From the NCBI RefSeq assembly GCF_905371695.1, contig NZ_CAJPMA010000035.1, positions 1-15,968 on the forward strand: a stretch of DNA of 15,968 bases, in the 5' to 3' direction. This stretch comes from an uncultured Campylobacter sp. GTDB lineage: Bacteria; Campylobacterota; Campylobacteria; Campylobacterales; Campylobacteraceae. This document shows, one piece after another, positions 7,038 through 14,338 of this stretch (position 1 is its first letter; the number at the start of each line of letters is the position of its first letter). The translations under genes and the position numbers were made by a program. Below the pieces are notes generated by a model, which saw nothing but the letters and a program-made list of their open reading frames with translations, was not told where the DNA came from and ran no database searches.

Positions 7038-7045
7038 ATTGTAGC
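7038..7045 (-). promoter_or_regulatory. -10 box for the small membrane ORF
   Basis: The minus strand reads GCTACAAT, an exact gnTAnaAT. The start site would be near 7031, giving an 18-nt leader with an AAAGGAAAG ribosome site. Confidence 0.55.
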
Positions 7046-7076
7046 TAAATTTAGCCGAATTTTAACCGACTAATCA

Positions 7077-7082
7077 TAAAAT
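7077..7082 (+). promoter_or_regulatory. -10 box for ppk
   Basis: CATAAAAT (TAAAAT core) lies 24 nt before the ppk ATG, which has TTTAAAGGAT as ribosome site. The box fits the campylobacterial -10. It stands about 30 bp from the opposing -10 of the small membrane ORF, so the two genes form a compact divergent promoter. Confidence 0.5.
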
Positions 7083-7105
7083 AGACAAATTTTAAAGGAT
7101 AAAAA

Positions 7106-9199
7106 ATGAGCGACGAAAATAGCCTATTTATAAATAGAGAGCTTAGCTGGCTGCGCTTTAATACGCGCGTTTTAGCTCAATGCGAAAAAGATATCCCGCT
7201 ACTTGAAAAGCTAAAATTTCTAGCGATTTATATGACGAATTTGGACGAATTTTACATGATCCGCATCGCCGGACTTAAACAGCTATTCGCCGCGGGCGTC
7301 ACCACTAGCGGCGAGGACGAGATGAGCCCGCTAGATCAACTAAAAGCGATCCGCAAATATCTCCAAGGCGAGCAAAAGGTAGTGGAAAGGCACTACGAAA
7401 ATGCAAAACTAGGACTCGCTAGGCAAAATTTATTCATCAAAAACTACGACGAACTAGACGGCGCGCTAAAAGCCAAATGCGACGAATATTTTTTCTCGAA
7501 TATCCTACCCGTCATCGTACCTATCGCGGTAGACGCGACGCACCCTTTCCCGCATCTGAACAACCTTAGCTTCTCGCTCGCCGTAAAGCTGGCGGACGTC
7601 GAGCATCCCGAAATTTTAAAATTCGGCATGATCCGAATTTCGCGCGTTTTGCCGAGATTTTGCCAACCTAGCGCAAACGTTTACGTGCCTATTGAAACCG
7701 TCGTGCATCGCCATGCGGAAGAGATTTTCCCCGGATACCGCCTAATTAGCTCGGCGGCTTTTAGAGTCACGCGAAACGCCGATATCGTTATCGAAGAGGA
7801 AGAGGCCGACGATTTTATGCTGATTTTGGAGCAAGGACTGAAACTGCGCCGAAAAGGGGCTTTCGTGCGAATGCAAATAGCCGCCGACGCGGATACGGAA
7901 ATTTTGGAATTTTTAAATTTCCATATGAAAATTTTCCACAAAGACATCTATTTCTCATCCGTTCCGCTAACGCTAGGCTCGCTTTGGCAGATCGCGGGGA
8001 ATAAAGATTTCAGCCATCTGGCAAACCCGCCCTACGCGCCCAAAACCTTGCCGCCCTTCGGCGATAACGTAAATATTTTCGATGCCATAGATAAAGAGGA
8101 CGTGCTGCTAATCCACCCTTTTGAAAGCTTCGATCCCGTCGTGCAGTTTATTAAAGAGGCGTGCAAGGACCCCAAGGTTATATCTATTAGAATGACGCTT
8201 TACCGCGTGGATAAAAACTCGCCGATCATTCAAAGCCTAATCGACGCCGCAAGCGACGGCAAGCAAGTAACGGTAATGGTCGAGCTAAAAGCGCGCTTTG
8301 ACGAGGAAAACAACCTGCACTGGGCAAAGGCGCTAGAAGACGCGGGCGCGCACGTGATCTACGGCATTACGGGCTTTAAAGTGCATGCCAAGATAAGCCA
8401 AGTCATCCGTCAAATGGGCGACAAGCTAAAATTTTACATGCACCTAGGCACGGGCAACTATAACGGCAGCTCGGCTAAAATTTACACCGACGTAAGCCTG
8501 TTTACGAGCCGCGAAGAGTTTGCTAACGACTCGACTACCTTTTTTCACATCTTGTCGGGATACAATAAAAATCGCCGTCTAAATACCCTTTCGATGTCAC
8601 CCTTTCAGATAAAAGAGCGCATCGTCGAAAAGATAAAATTCGAGGCGAGCAAGGGCGAGCAAGGGCGTATAATCGCTAAAATGAACGCGCTAATCGACGC
8701 AGACGTAATAAAAGAGCTAAGCCTAGCCTCAAAAGCGGGCGTAAAGATCGACCTCATCGTGCGCGGCGTGTGCGGACTGCGCCCGGGCGTAGCAGGCAAA
8801 AGCGAGAATATCCGCGTGCGCTCGATCATCGGCAAATACCTAGAACACGCGAGAATTTTGTATTTTAAACACGCCGAACCTAAAATTTACATTTCGAGCG
8901 CGGACTGGATGCCGCGAAATTTGGAGCGCAGATTGGAGCTGATGACGCCGATATTCGAGCCGCGCCTGCAAGAGAGGCTGCTAGAAATTTTAGAGCTTCA
9001 GCTAAACGACAACGACTTGGCGTTTGAGCTACAAAACGACGGCGAATATCAAAAGGTAGCGCGCAAAGAAGGCGAAAAAATCATAAATTCGCACGAAATT
9101 TTGGAAAATTACATCTCTAAAATTTATAAATCCGTAAAAAAAGATACGGACAAAGCCAAAGCCGATCTAATCGCGGCTAAGCTCTTAAAAGAGAGTTGA
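7106..9199 (+). CDS. ppk: Polyphosphate kinase 1
   Basis: 697 residues, full length for PPK1, which reversibly polymerises the ATP gamma-phosphate into polyphosphate. It opens with the conserved FINRELSWLRFNTRVL (8-23) and IYMTNLDEFYMIRI (41-54). The two HKD-like catalytic domains follow: FKVHAK with H427, equivalent to the phosphorylated E. coli His435, and YLEHARILYF with H581, equivalent to His592. SADWMPRNLERR (598-609) is also present. In Campylobacter, polyphosphate supports stress survival, stationary phase and virulence traits. It appears monocistronic, with its own promoter upstream and a hairpin region downstream facing convergent dnaQ. Confidence 0.96.
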   Translation: MSDENSLFINRELSWLRFNTRVLAQCEKDIPLLEKLKFLAIYMTNLDEFYMIRIAGLKQLFAAGVTTSGEDEMSPLDQLKAIRKYLQGEQKVVERHYENAKLGLARQNLFIKNYDELDGALKAKCDEYFFSNILPVIVPIAVDATHPFPHLNNLSFSLAVKLADVEHPEILKFGMIRISRVLPRFCQPSANVYVPIETVVHRHAEEIFPGYRLISSAAFRVTRNADIVIEEEEADDFMLILEQGLKLRRKGAFVRMQIAADADTEILEFLNFHMKIFHKDIYFSSVPLTLGSLWQIAGNKDFSHLANPPYAPKTLPPFGDNVNIFDAIDKEDVLLIHPFESFDPVVQFIKEACKDPKVISIRMTLYRVDKNSPIIQSLIDAASDGKQVTVMVELKARFDEENNLHWAKALEDAGAHVIYGITGFKVHAKISQVIRQMGDKLKFYMHLGTGNYNGSSAKIYTDVSLFTSREEFANDSTTFFHILSGYNKNRRLNTLSMSPFQIKERIVEKIKFEASKGEQGRIIAKMNALIDADVIKELSLASKAGVKIDLIVRGVCGLRPGVAGKSENIRVRSIIGKYLEHARILYFKHAEPKIYISSADWMPRNLERRLELMTPIFEPRLQERLLEILELQLNDNDLAFELQNDGEYQKVARKEGEKIINSHEILENYISKIYKSVKKDTDKAKADLIAAKLLKES

Positions 9200-9248
9200 T
9201 TAGTATTTTAGCGAGCCCAAATTCGCGGCTTGCGAGAATGAAATTTGC

Positions 9249-9278
9249 GCTTAAATTTACGAATCGTAAAATTTAAGC
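9249..9278. terminator. Hairpin between convergent ppk and dnaQ
   Basis: GCTTAAATTTAC (9249-9260) pairs with GTAAAATTTAAGC (9266-9278) around a 5-nt loop, with one bulged A. It lies in the 107-nt gap where two genes end face to face, as expected for a shared terminator. It lacks a proper U-run on either side, so it may work only as an mRNA 3' stabiliser. Confidence 0.4.
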
Positions 9279-9306
9279 CCGAAGTTAGCGCGGCGAGACG
9301 GCGCGT

Positions 9307-10104
9307 TTAGCCCGCGAGGGAGGGATTCGGATTTATTTTCATACTCGGCGCGCTCTTGCTAAATTTTATCAGATCCTCCGTCGTCTGCACGCTAAACGGC
9401 AACTTCGTAAACGCGTATTTTAAAATCTCGCTCGCCGATATCGCGTCGTTTAGCGCGCGGTGGTGGGCGTTATGTATGCCTAGCAGTTCTTTTAGAGAGT
9501 CTAGTCCGTATTTTTGCGAGGCGATCGTGCGGCGCGCCAAATCTATCGTGCAGAGTTTGCGATTTAGTAAAATTCCAAGCCCGATCCGAGAGAGGCTGTG
9601 CGAGATAAATCCGTAGTCGAAATTTACGTTATGCGCGACGAACACGGCTTCGCCTAGGAAAATCTTAAACCTTTCAAGCGCGCTTTTTAGGCTAGGAGCG
9701 CCTATTAGATCAAGAGCGCTAATGCCGGTTAGCTGCGTGATATTTTCAGGTACCTCGGGTGCTGCTACGAAGGTTTCAAACCGCCCTATTTCGCAGCCGT
9801 TTTGCAATCTGATCGCGCCTATTTCGATGATCTGCCCGCTATTTACGCCGCCGCTTGTTTCTATATCCACGACGCAAAATTCCTGCTCGTCTATCCCGCG
9901 AAAGCGCGTGGCTAGCTCGACTTCGCCTAGCTCGTTTTTACCTACGTCAAGCCCGAGCGCGCGCCACATAGATAGATCGCACGCGTCGATAACGGCGGAA
10001 ATTTCCGGTACGTCCGAAAATTTTGCAACGAACTCGGCGTAAGGCATACTTTTGCCGGCAAGCAAATTTAGCAAATTTTCGAGGCGTTGAGCGTTTTTTT
10101 TCAA
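9307..10104 (-). CDS. dnaQ: DEDDh 3'-5' exonuclease, DNA polymerase III epsilon-like
   Basis: 265 residues. After an N-terminal extension of about 70 residues, the exonuclease domain has all three motifs: VVDIETSGG with D80 and E82, AHNVNFDYGF with D163, and HRALNDA with H215 and D220. These bind two metals and cut 3'-terminal nucleotides, for proofreading or repair. The N-terminal helical region is not part of the minimal domain. No obvious clamp-binding motif was picked out by eye, so replicative epsilon versus stand-alone exonuclease is open. Its ATG overlaps the rpe stop by 4 nt, and rpe-dnaQ adjacency is also found in C. jejuni (Cj0451-Cj0452). It is the last gene of the leftward operon. 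Confidence 0.85.
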   Translation of the reverse strand: MKKNAQRLENLLNLLAGKSMPYAEFVAKFSDVPEISAVIDACDLSMWRALGLDVGKNELGEVELATRFRGIDEQEFCVVDIETSGGVNSGQIIEIGAIRLQNGCEIGRFETFVAAPEVPENITQLTGISALDLIGAPSLKSALERFKIFLGEAVFVAHNVNFDYGFISHSLSRIGLGILLNRKLCTIDLARRTIASQKYGLDSLKELLGIHNAHHRALNDAISASEILKYAFTKLPFSVQTTEDLIKFSKSAPSMKINPNPSLAG

Positions 10105-10748
10105 AATTCCATCTTTATAGAACTAATCGCCTGCGAATAGGAATTAGACGAAAAAATATAACTGCCCGCGACTAAAATATCAGCGCCCGCCTCCTCTAAA
10201 TCGGGCGCGTTTAACCCGTTTACACCGCCGTCGATTTCGATTAGGCACTTTGCGCCCTTGGCATCGATTAGCTCGCGAAGGCGGCGCGTTTTATCAAGCA
10301 CCGACGACATAAAGCTCTGCCCGCCGAATCCTGGATTTACGCTCATTAAAAGCACCATATCTACGTCGTTTATTATATATTCAAGCGCGGATATCGGCGT
10401 ATGCGGATTTAACGCGACGGCGGGGCTTACGCCGCGCTTTCTAACGTGATCGATTAGGCGAAGCGGGTGCTTCTCCTCCTCGACGTGAAAGCTTAAAAAT
10501 TTAGGCTTTAACGGCAAAAAAAGATCGGCGAAAAAGGTATTGTTTTGCACCATTAGATGAATGTCTAGCGGCTTTGTAGCCGCCTTTGCGACGGCGTTTA
10601 CGACGACGGGTCCGATGGTGAGGTTAGGCACGAAATGTCCGTCCATAACGTCTACGTGAACTAAATCCGCCCCTGCTTCGCAGATCGCCGCGATTTCCTC
10701 GCCAAGCCGCCCGAAATCGGCCGATAAAATACTCGGTGCTACATACAT
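10101..10748 (-). CDS. rpe: Ribulose-phosphate 3-epimerase
   Basis: 215 residues, normal length for this TIM-barrel enzyme, which interconverts D-ribulose 5-phosphate and D-xylulose 5-phosphate. The metal and acid-base residues are in place: VHVDVMDGHFVPN with H31, D33 and D36, DIHLMV with H64, and EIDGGVN with D173. The flexible loop MSVNPGFGGQ (135-144) and the phosphate-binding AGSYIF (194-199) are intact. It lies 9 nt downstream of the STAS/CheX-like gene and overlaps dnaQ. It is therefore expressed with signalling-type genes, which is unusual for a pentose-phosphate enzyme. Confidence 0.95.
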   Translation of the reverse strand: MYVAPSILSADFGRLGEEIAAICEAGADLVHVDVMDGHFVPNLTIGPVVVNAVAKAATKPLDIHLMVQNNTFFADLFLPLKPKFLSFHVEEEKHPLRLIDHVRKRGVSPAVALNPHTPISALEYIINDVDMVLLMSVNPGFGGQSFMSSVLDKTRRLRELIDAKGAKCLIEIDGGVNGLNAPDLEEAGADILVAGSYIFSSNSYSQAISSIKMEF

Positions 10749-10757
10749 TTTTTTCCT

Positions 10758-12110
10758 TTATTTAGTTACGAATAGAGCGCCTACCCGGGTCTGCCCCGCG
10801 CTTAGCAAGACCTGCGCGCCCTTACCCTCGCCGCTTCTTGCGTATTTGCCGCAAATTTTGGGGGCGCACAGCTTCGTATTTAAATTAAGCGCGGCAAAAA
10901 GCGCCGAAATTCGGGTTAAAATTAGCTCGAATATCTCTCTCGCTCCGCCGTTTTCGTCCTCTATACATAAAATTTTATGCATTTTTTGGACCGCCGAAAT
11001 TTCTAGCGCGAGTATAATTTTTATCTCGAATTCGCCGTAAAATAGAGCGCTAGCGTAAATCCCGCCCTCGCTTACTTCGTAGCTAAACGGCGAAATTTGC
11101 GTGCTTGCGGTAAAATTTTCGCCGTAAAGCGGCTCCAAAACGCCCGTCGCGCAAGAAACGATCTGCGGTAAAATTTCTACGATATCTTTGGTTATACGCC
11201 TAGCGGAGGCATCCTCCGCAATCCGCGCGCTAACGGCGGAAGCGCCCTTTACGCCGTCAAAAAACGCGTCTAAATTCTTATAAATTAAGATATTAGCGCC
11301 TTTTAGCAGTAAAACCAAGCTTTCGGATAAGCTGCCCTCATTAAGCCCGCAAAGCGCGAGCGTCGCGCCTAGCTTCGCTCCTTGCGCGCTAAGTTTAATC
11401 AAAAAACTCGCTCCGTGCGCGTTTAATCCGCTAGCCGTATTTATCCAAAACGCGAAATTTTTAAACCCCGAGCGTAAAAACCTCTCGTATCCTTCTTTAT
11501 CGAATTTACTCGCGAATTCAGAATCGATTAGTCCGCTAGCGCGGTAAATTACCGCCTCTTTTCTAATAAAAATTTCCAAATCCTTACTAGAAAAAACCGC
11601 GTGCGTTTTAGAGCCGATCGCGCACGTAAATTTCGGCTTTAACTCCGAAAATTCGCGCTTACCGACCGCCGCTTGCGTATCGTATCCGCGCTCTTTTAGA
11701 TATCCTTGCATCAAACGCCTATACTGCGCATTTTCGTTAAACAATAAAATTTCGCCGCACTCCTCGACGCGCTCGCCTAAAAATAAGCTAGCGATTCGCC
11801 TCGTTTCAAATAGCGATAAACCGGGCGTATTACCGCAAAATTTCACTAACAGGTCGCAAAGCGCGTCGCTAAAATCGCAAACGCCGGCGCTTATTTTTAG
11901 CTCTTTGCAAACGCTAATTAGCTCCGCTAGCGCTTGCTTTACGCTCGCTTCATCGAAAAGCACGACGTATTTTAGCGATAGCAACGCGCAAGCGCTATTT
12001 TTTATTAAAATTTGCCTTTTTTGCTCGGGCTTAATCTTAAACTCGGGCGCATTTTGTAAAAACCCAAACGGCGTAAAAATCGCGAGCGAGCCCTGGAATA
12101 CGAGTTTCAT
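10758..12110 (-). CDS. Multidomain protein: STAS-like, pseudo-receiver, STAS, CheX-like
   Basis: 450 residues with no full-length match that I recognise. By eye it breaks into four parts. (1) 1-112 is alpha/beta and STAS-like. (2) About 119-175 starts like a receiver (EILLFNENAQYRRLMQGYLKERGY), but the acidic pair is replaced by Asn/Glu and no phospho-acceptor Asp is evident. (3) 184-285 is a good STAS match (FWINTASGLNAHGASFLIKL, then GATLALCGLNEG) without the phosphorylatable Ser. (4) 305-450 is CheX-like: ITKDIVEILPQIVSCATGVLEP and a GGAREIFELI helix. The CheX E-x2-N-x21-P pattern appears as E392-x2-E395-x21-P417, so the Asn is a Glu. The likely role is a non-catalytic scaffold or partner switch in chemotaxis or flagellar signalling. 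It overlaps the HDOD-like gene by 4 nt. The gene is certain; domain calls need profile searches. Confidence 0.6.
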   Translation of the reverse strand: MKLVFQGSLAIFTPFGFLQNAPEFKIKPEQKRQILIKNSACALLSLKYVVLFDEASVKQALAELISVCKELKISAGVCDFSDALCDLLVKFCGNTPGLSLFETRRIASLFLGERVEECGEILLFNENAQYRRLMQGYLKERGYDTQAAVGKREFSELKPKFTCAIGSKTHAVFSSKDLEIFIRKEAVIYRASGLIDSEFASKFDKEGYERFLRSGFKNFAFWINTASGLNAHGASFLIKLSAQGAKLGATLALCGLNEGSLSESLVLLLKGANILIYKNLDAFFDGVKGASAVSARIAEDASARRITKDIVEILPQIVSCATGVLEPLYGENFTASTQISPFSYEVSEGGIYASALFYGEFEIKIILALEISAVQKMHKILCIEDENGGAREIFELILTRISALFAALNLNTKLCAPKICGKYARSGEGKGAQVLLSAGQTRVGALFVTK

Positions 12111-12847
12111 CTCATCGCCCTGTTAAAATCCAAAACCATTTCGTAGCTCGCCCCGCTTTGCAGCGCGATGACTTCCGAAAATTTAAACGCCCGAAATTCG
12201 GGTCTTTGCAGCTCGTAAATTAAAAGTAGCTCAAAATAATAAATTACGCGACGATTGATCACACTAACTTTATTAAAGTCCCAATCTACCGCTTCGCAAG
12301 CGATTTTAAGCAGCCCCTTTCCCCACGAATTTCTCAAAATTTTATCGTAGCTTAGGTCTGAGATTTTAATGATTTGCTCTAAATTTTCGCGGTCCGCGAA
12401 AGCTAACTCGCATACGATAAAAATAAGCGAGGCGCTTGAAGCGAGAGTTAAATTTTGAGCGTTTTTCTTCCTAATATGAGTTAGAATTTTAACCCAATCG
12501 GCTAAAATTCGCGCGTTAAATTCGACTAACTTCATAGCGTCGACGTTAAAAATTTTCCAGCTTTTGGGAGATTTTAAAAAAAATGCGTAGGAAATCACGA
12601 CCGCGCGAAAAATATCTTCGCCGACGCTCTTTGCGAAATCGCTTAGATCTTGCGGGTGCTCGCTAGCGCAAAAACCGCCTTTTTTAGCGACCGCGGAAAA
12701 ATAAACCCGAAACATTTTATCGGTTTGAAGCGCATCGATAGCGGCTTGCGTATCGCCGATATCTAGCGCGTCTTGAAACTTTAAAACGACTTCCGGAGTA
12801 TTTAAAACGTGCCGTAAAATTTTATCCGCTTGATCTAAAAAAAGCAT
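12107..12847 (-). CDS. HDOD-like signalling protein
   Basis: 246 residues, all-helical and soluble. The pattern fits the HDOD output domain: ILRHVLNTPEVVLKFQDAL at the start, SVGEDIFRAVVISYAFFL (74-91) where HDOD proteins have their 'iG...lr.lvls' helix, and a later hydrophobic helix, SASLIFIVCELAF (138-150). There are no HD catalytic metal residues, as expected of HDOD rather than HD-GYP. HDOD proteins are regulatory partners; in C. jejuni one (Cj0248) affects motility. Overlap with the STAS/CheX-like gene makes the two a translationally coupled pair heading the rpe-dnaQ operon. The match is weak by eye, so the family name is provisional; the gene itself is not in doubt. Confidence 0.55.
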   Translation of the reverse strand: MLFLDQADKILRHVLNTPEVVLKFQDALDIGDTQAAIDALQTDKMFRVYFSAVAKKGGFCASEHPQDLSDFAKSVGEDIFRAVVISYAFFLKSPKSWKIFNVDAMKLVEFNARILADWVKILTHIRKKNAQNLTLASSASLIFIVCELAFADRENLEQIIKISDLSYDKILRNSWGKGLLKIACEAVDWDFNKVSVINRRVIYYFELLLIYELQRPEFRAFKFSEVIALQSGASYEMVLDFNRAMR

Positions 12848-12880
12848 AAACCTACTTTAATTTTTATCGAATTTTGCGTG

Positions 12881-12888
12881 ATTTTATC
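12881..12888 (-). promoter_or_regulatory. -10 box for the HDOD-STAS/CheX-rpe-dnaQ operon
   Basis: The minus strand reads GATAAAAT, a full gnTAnaAT match 33 nt before the ATG at 12847. The start site would be near 12875. This is the only good promoter seen upstream of the four leftward genes. Confidence 0.55.
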
Positions 12889-12954
12889 TACTTTTTCATA
12901 AAAACAAATTTAACCGAATTTTCAGGCTTTTAAGCGCCGATTTTGTTTATTTTG

Positions 12955-12962
12955 GATACAAT
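12955..12962 (+). promoter_or_regulatory. -10 box for rpmB
   Basis: GATACAAT matches gnTAnaAT exactly and lies 32 nt before the rpmB ATG. A T-rich stretch (TTTTGTTTATTTTG) stands just upstream, as usual for Campylobacter sigma-70 promoters. AAGAAGGATG provides the ribosome site. Confidence 0.65.
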
Positions 12963-12994
12963 CTGCCGAAATTTTTGTTTAAGAAGGATGAAAA

Positions 12995-13186
12995 ATGTCA
13001 AGAAAATGCGCTATTACAGGCAAAGGTCCGATGGTCGGCAACAACGTAAGCCACGCCAAGAATAGGACTAAAAGAAGATTTTTGCCTAATCTTCGCACGA
13101 TTCGCGTTACGCTAGAAGACGGTACGACTAGAAAAATAAAAGTCGCGGCTTCTACGCTAAGAACGATGAAAAAGCAATCAAACTGA
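12995..13186 (+). CDS. rpmB: 50S ribosomal protein L28
   Basis: 63 residues, basic, with the L28 N-terminus MSRKCAITGKGPMVGNNVSH and the following KNRTKRRFLPNL. It is a structural protein of the large ribosomal subunit. The single N-terminal Cys and absence of a CxxC pair indicate the zinc-free form. The K+ channel gene follows after 21 nt, an order also seen in H. pylori (HP0491-HP0490), so they are likely co-transcribed. Confidence 0.97.
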   Translation: MSRKCAITGKGPMVGNNVSHAKNRTKRRFLPNLRTIRVTLEDGTTRKIKVAASTLRTMKKQSN

Positions 13187-13207
13187 TATGAAATTTAAGA
13201 GGAATTT

Positions 13208-14338
13208 ATGTCTTTGCTAGCAAGGCTGTTAAAATTCCTCAACTGGTCTAGCTCCCAAAAACCCGAAATCAATCTAAATACAGAACTTTACGAACAACTC
13301 CGACCGTTTAGGCTACCGCTGATATGCGTCGTCTTAATGATGATGTTCGGCGCGCTAGGATACGTTTTTATCGACAACTTCACGCTAATCGACGCGCTTT
13401 ATCAAGCGGGAATGACCTTTACTACGGTCGGCTTTACTGAGGTCGCGCCGATCTCGGCAAAAGGGCGACTCTTTACCATCACGTTTATTCTGCTGGGATT
13501 TGCGGTTTTTACTTTTTCCATCGGTATTTTAATCGAGGTTTTAAAAAAGGGAGCTTTGATAAATATCTTAAAGGAAAGACGCATGCTTTACAAAATCGCG
13601 CGGCTTAAAAACCACTTCGTCATCTGCTACCACAATCTCTACACCATCGAGCTTAGCGCGCAATTTCGCGAAAACCACATTCCTTTCGTAGTGGTAGATA
13701 GCAGAGAAGATCTGCCCGAGCTTGCAGAAAAATACAAATATCCGTATTTCATAAACGCCTTGCCCCACACGCAAACGGCGTTTTTAAAGACGCACCTTTC
13801 AAGCGCAAAAGGACTTATTACGCTTAGCCCAAATATCGCCGATAATATCGCGCTAATAGCGTCGGTGCGCCTTTATGAAAAGGAAATCGATAGACGCAGG
13901 GCGTATTTTGTTATGACTAATTCCGATAACGAAGACGATGCCGAGCGACTTAAAAAACTAGGCGCAAATACCGTCGTCAGCCCCTCTCGTCTAGTCGCTC
14001 AGCGCCTAAGCGCGATGAGCGTGCGTCCCGACATGGAAAATTTGCTCGAACAATTTTTATATAAAAAAGACTCGCCTATCGACATCGAGGAAATTTTAGT
14101 ACCCGATTATTCCTGGGTGCGTTTTAAACGCTTAAGAGAGACTCATTTGAGGAATATAACGAACGTCGACGTAGTAGGTATCCGCGACGCAAACGGTAAA
14201 TTTATCCCGATGCCCACGGGCGATACGCTAATCGGAACCGGCACTAAGCTGCTAGTAATCGGAACCGTCGAAGGCATCCGTTTAACCAAGCGCGTTATAA
14301 AAAATAAACACAAACCCGAGGAGTTTAAATATGTTTAA
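13208..14338 (+). CDS. Two-TM potassium channel with RCK (TrkA-N/TrkA-C) domain
   Basis: 376 residues. TM1 is about 35-55, the pore helix and filter about 60-78, TM2 about 88-112, an RCK N-lobe about 134-255 and a TrkA-C-like lobe about 290-365. Family members are tetrameric K+ channels gated by cytosolic ligands, and H. pylori HpKchA is the closest known relative by context. Two oddities stand out. The filter is TTVGFTE (72-78), so the second Gly of TVGYG is Thr. The RCK glycine loop is HFVICYHNLYTIELS (136-150), without GxGxxG. Transport and ligand may therefore be atypical. AGAGGAA gives the ribosome site, and the 3' end overlaps argJ by 8 nt. Confidence 0.88.
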   Translation: MSLLARLLKFLNWSSSQKPEINLNTELYEQLRPFRLPLICVVLMMMFGALGYVFIDNFTLIDALYQAGMTFTTVGFTEVAPISAKGRLFTITFILLGFAVFTFSIGILIEVLKKGALINILKERRMLYKIARLKNHFVICYHNLYTIELSAQFRENHIPFVVVDSREDLPELAEKYKYPYFINALPHTQTAFLKTHLSSAKGLITLSPNIADNIALIASVRLYEKEIDRRRAYFVMTNSDNEDDAERLKKLGANTVVSPSRLVAQRLSAMSVRPDMENLLEQFLYKKDSPIDIEEILVPDYSWVRFKRLRETHLRNITNVDVVGIRDANGKFIPMPTGDTLIGTGTKLLVIGTVEGIRLTKRVIKNKHKPEEFKYV

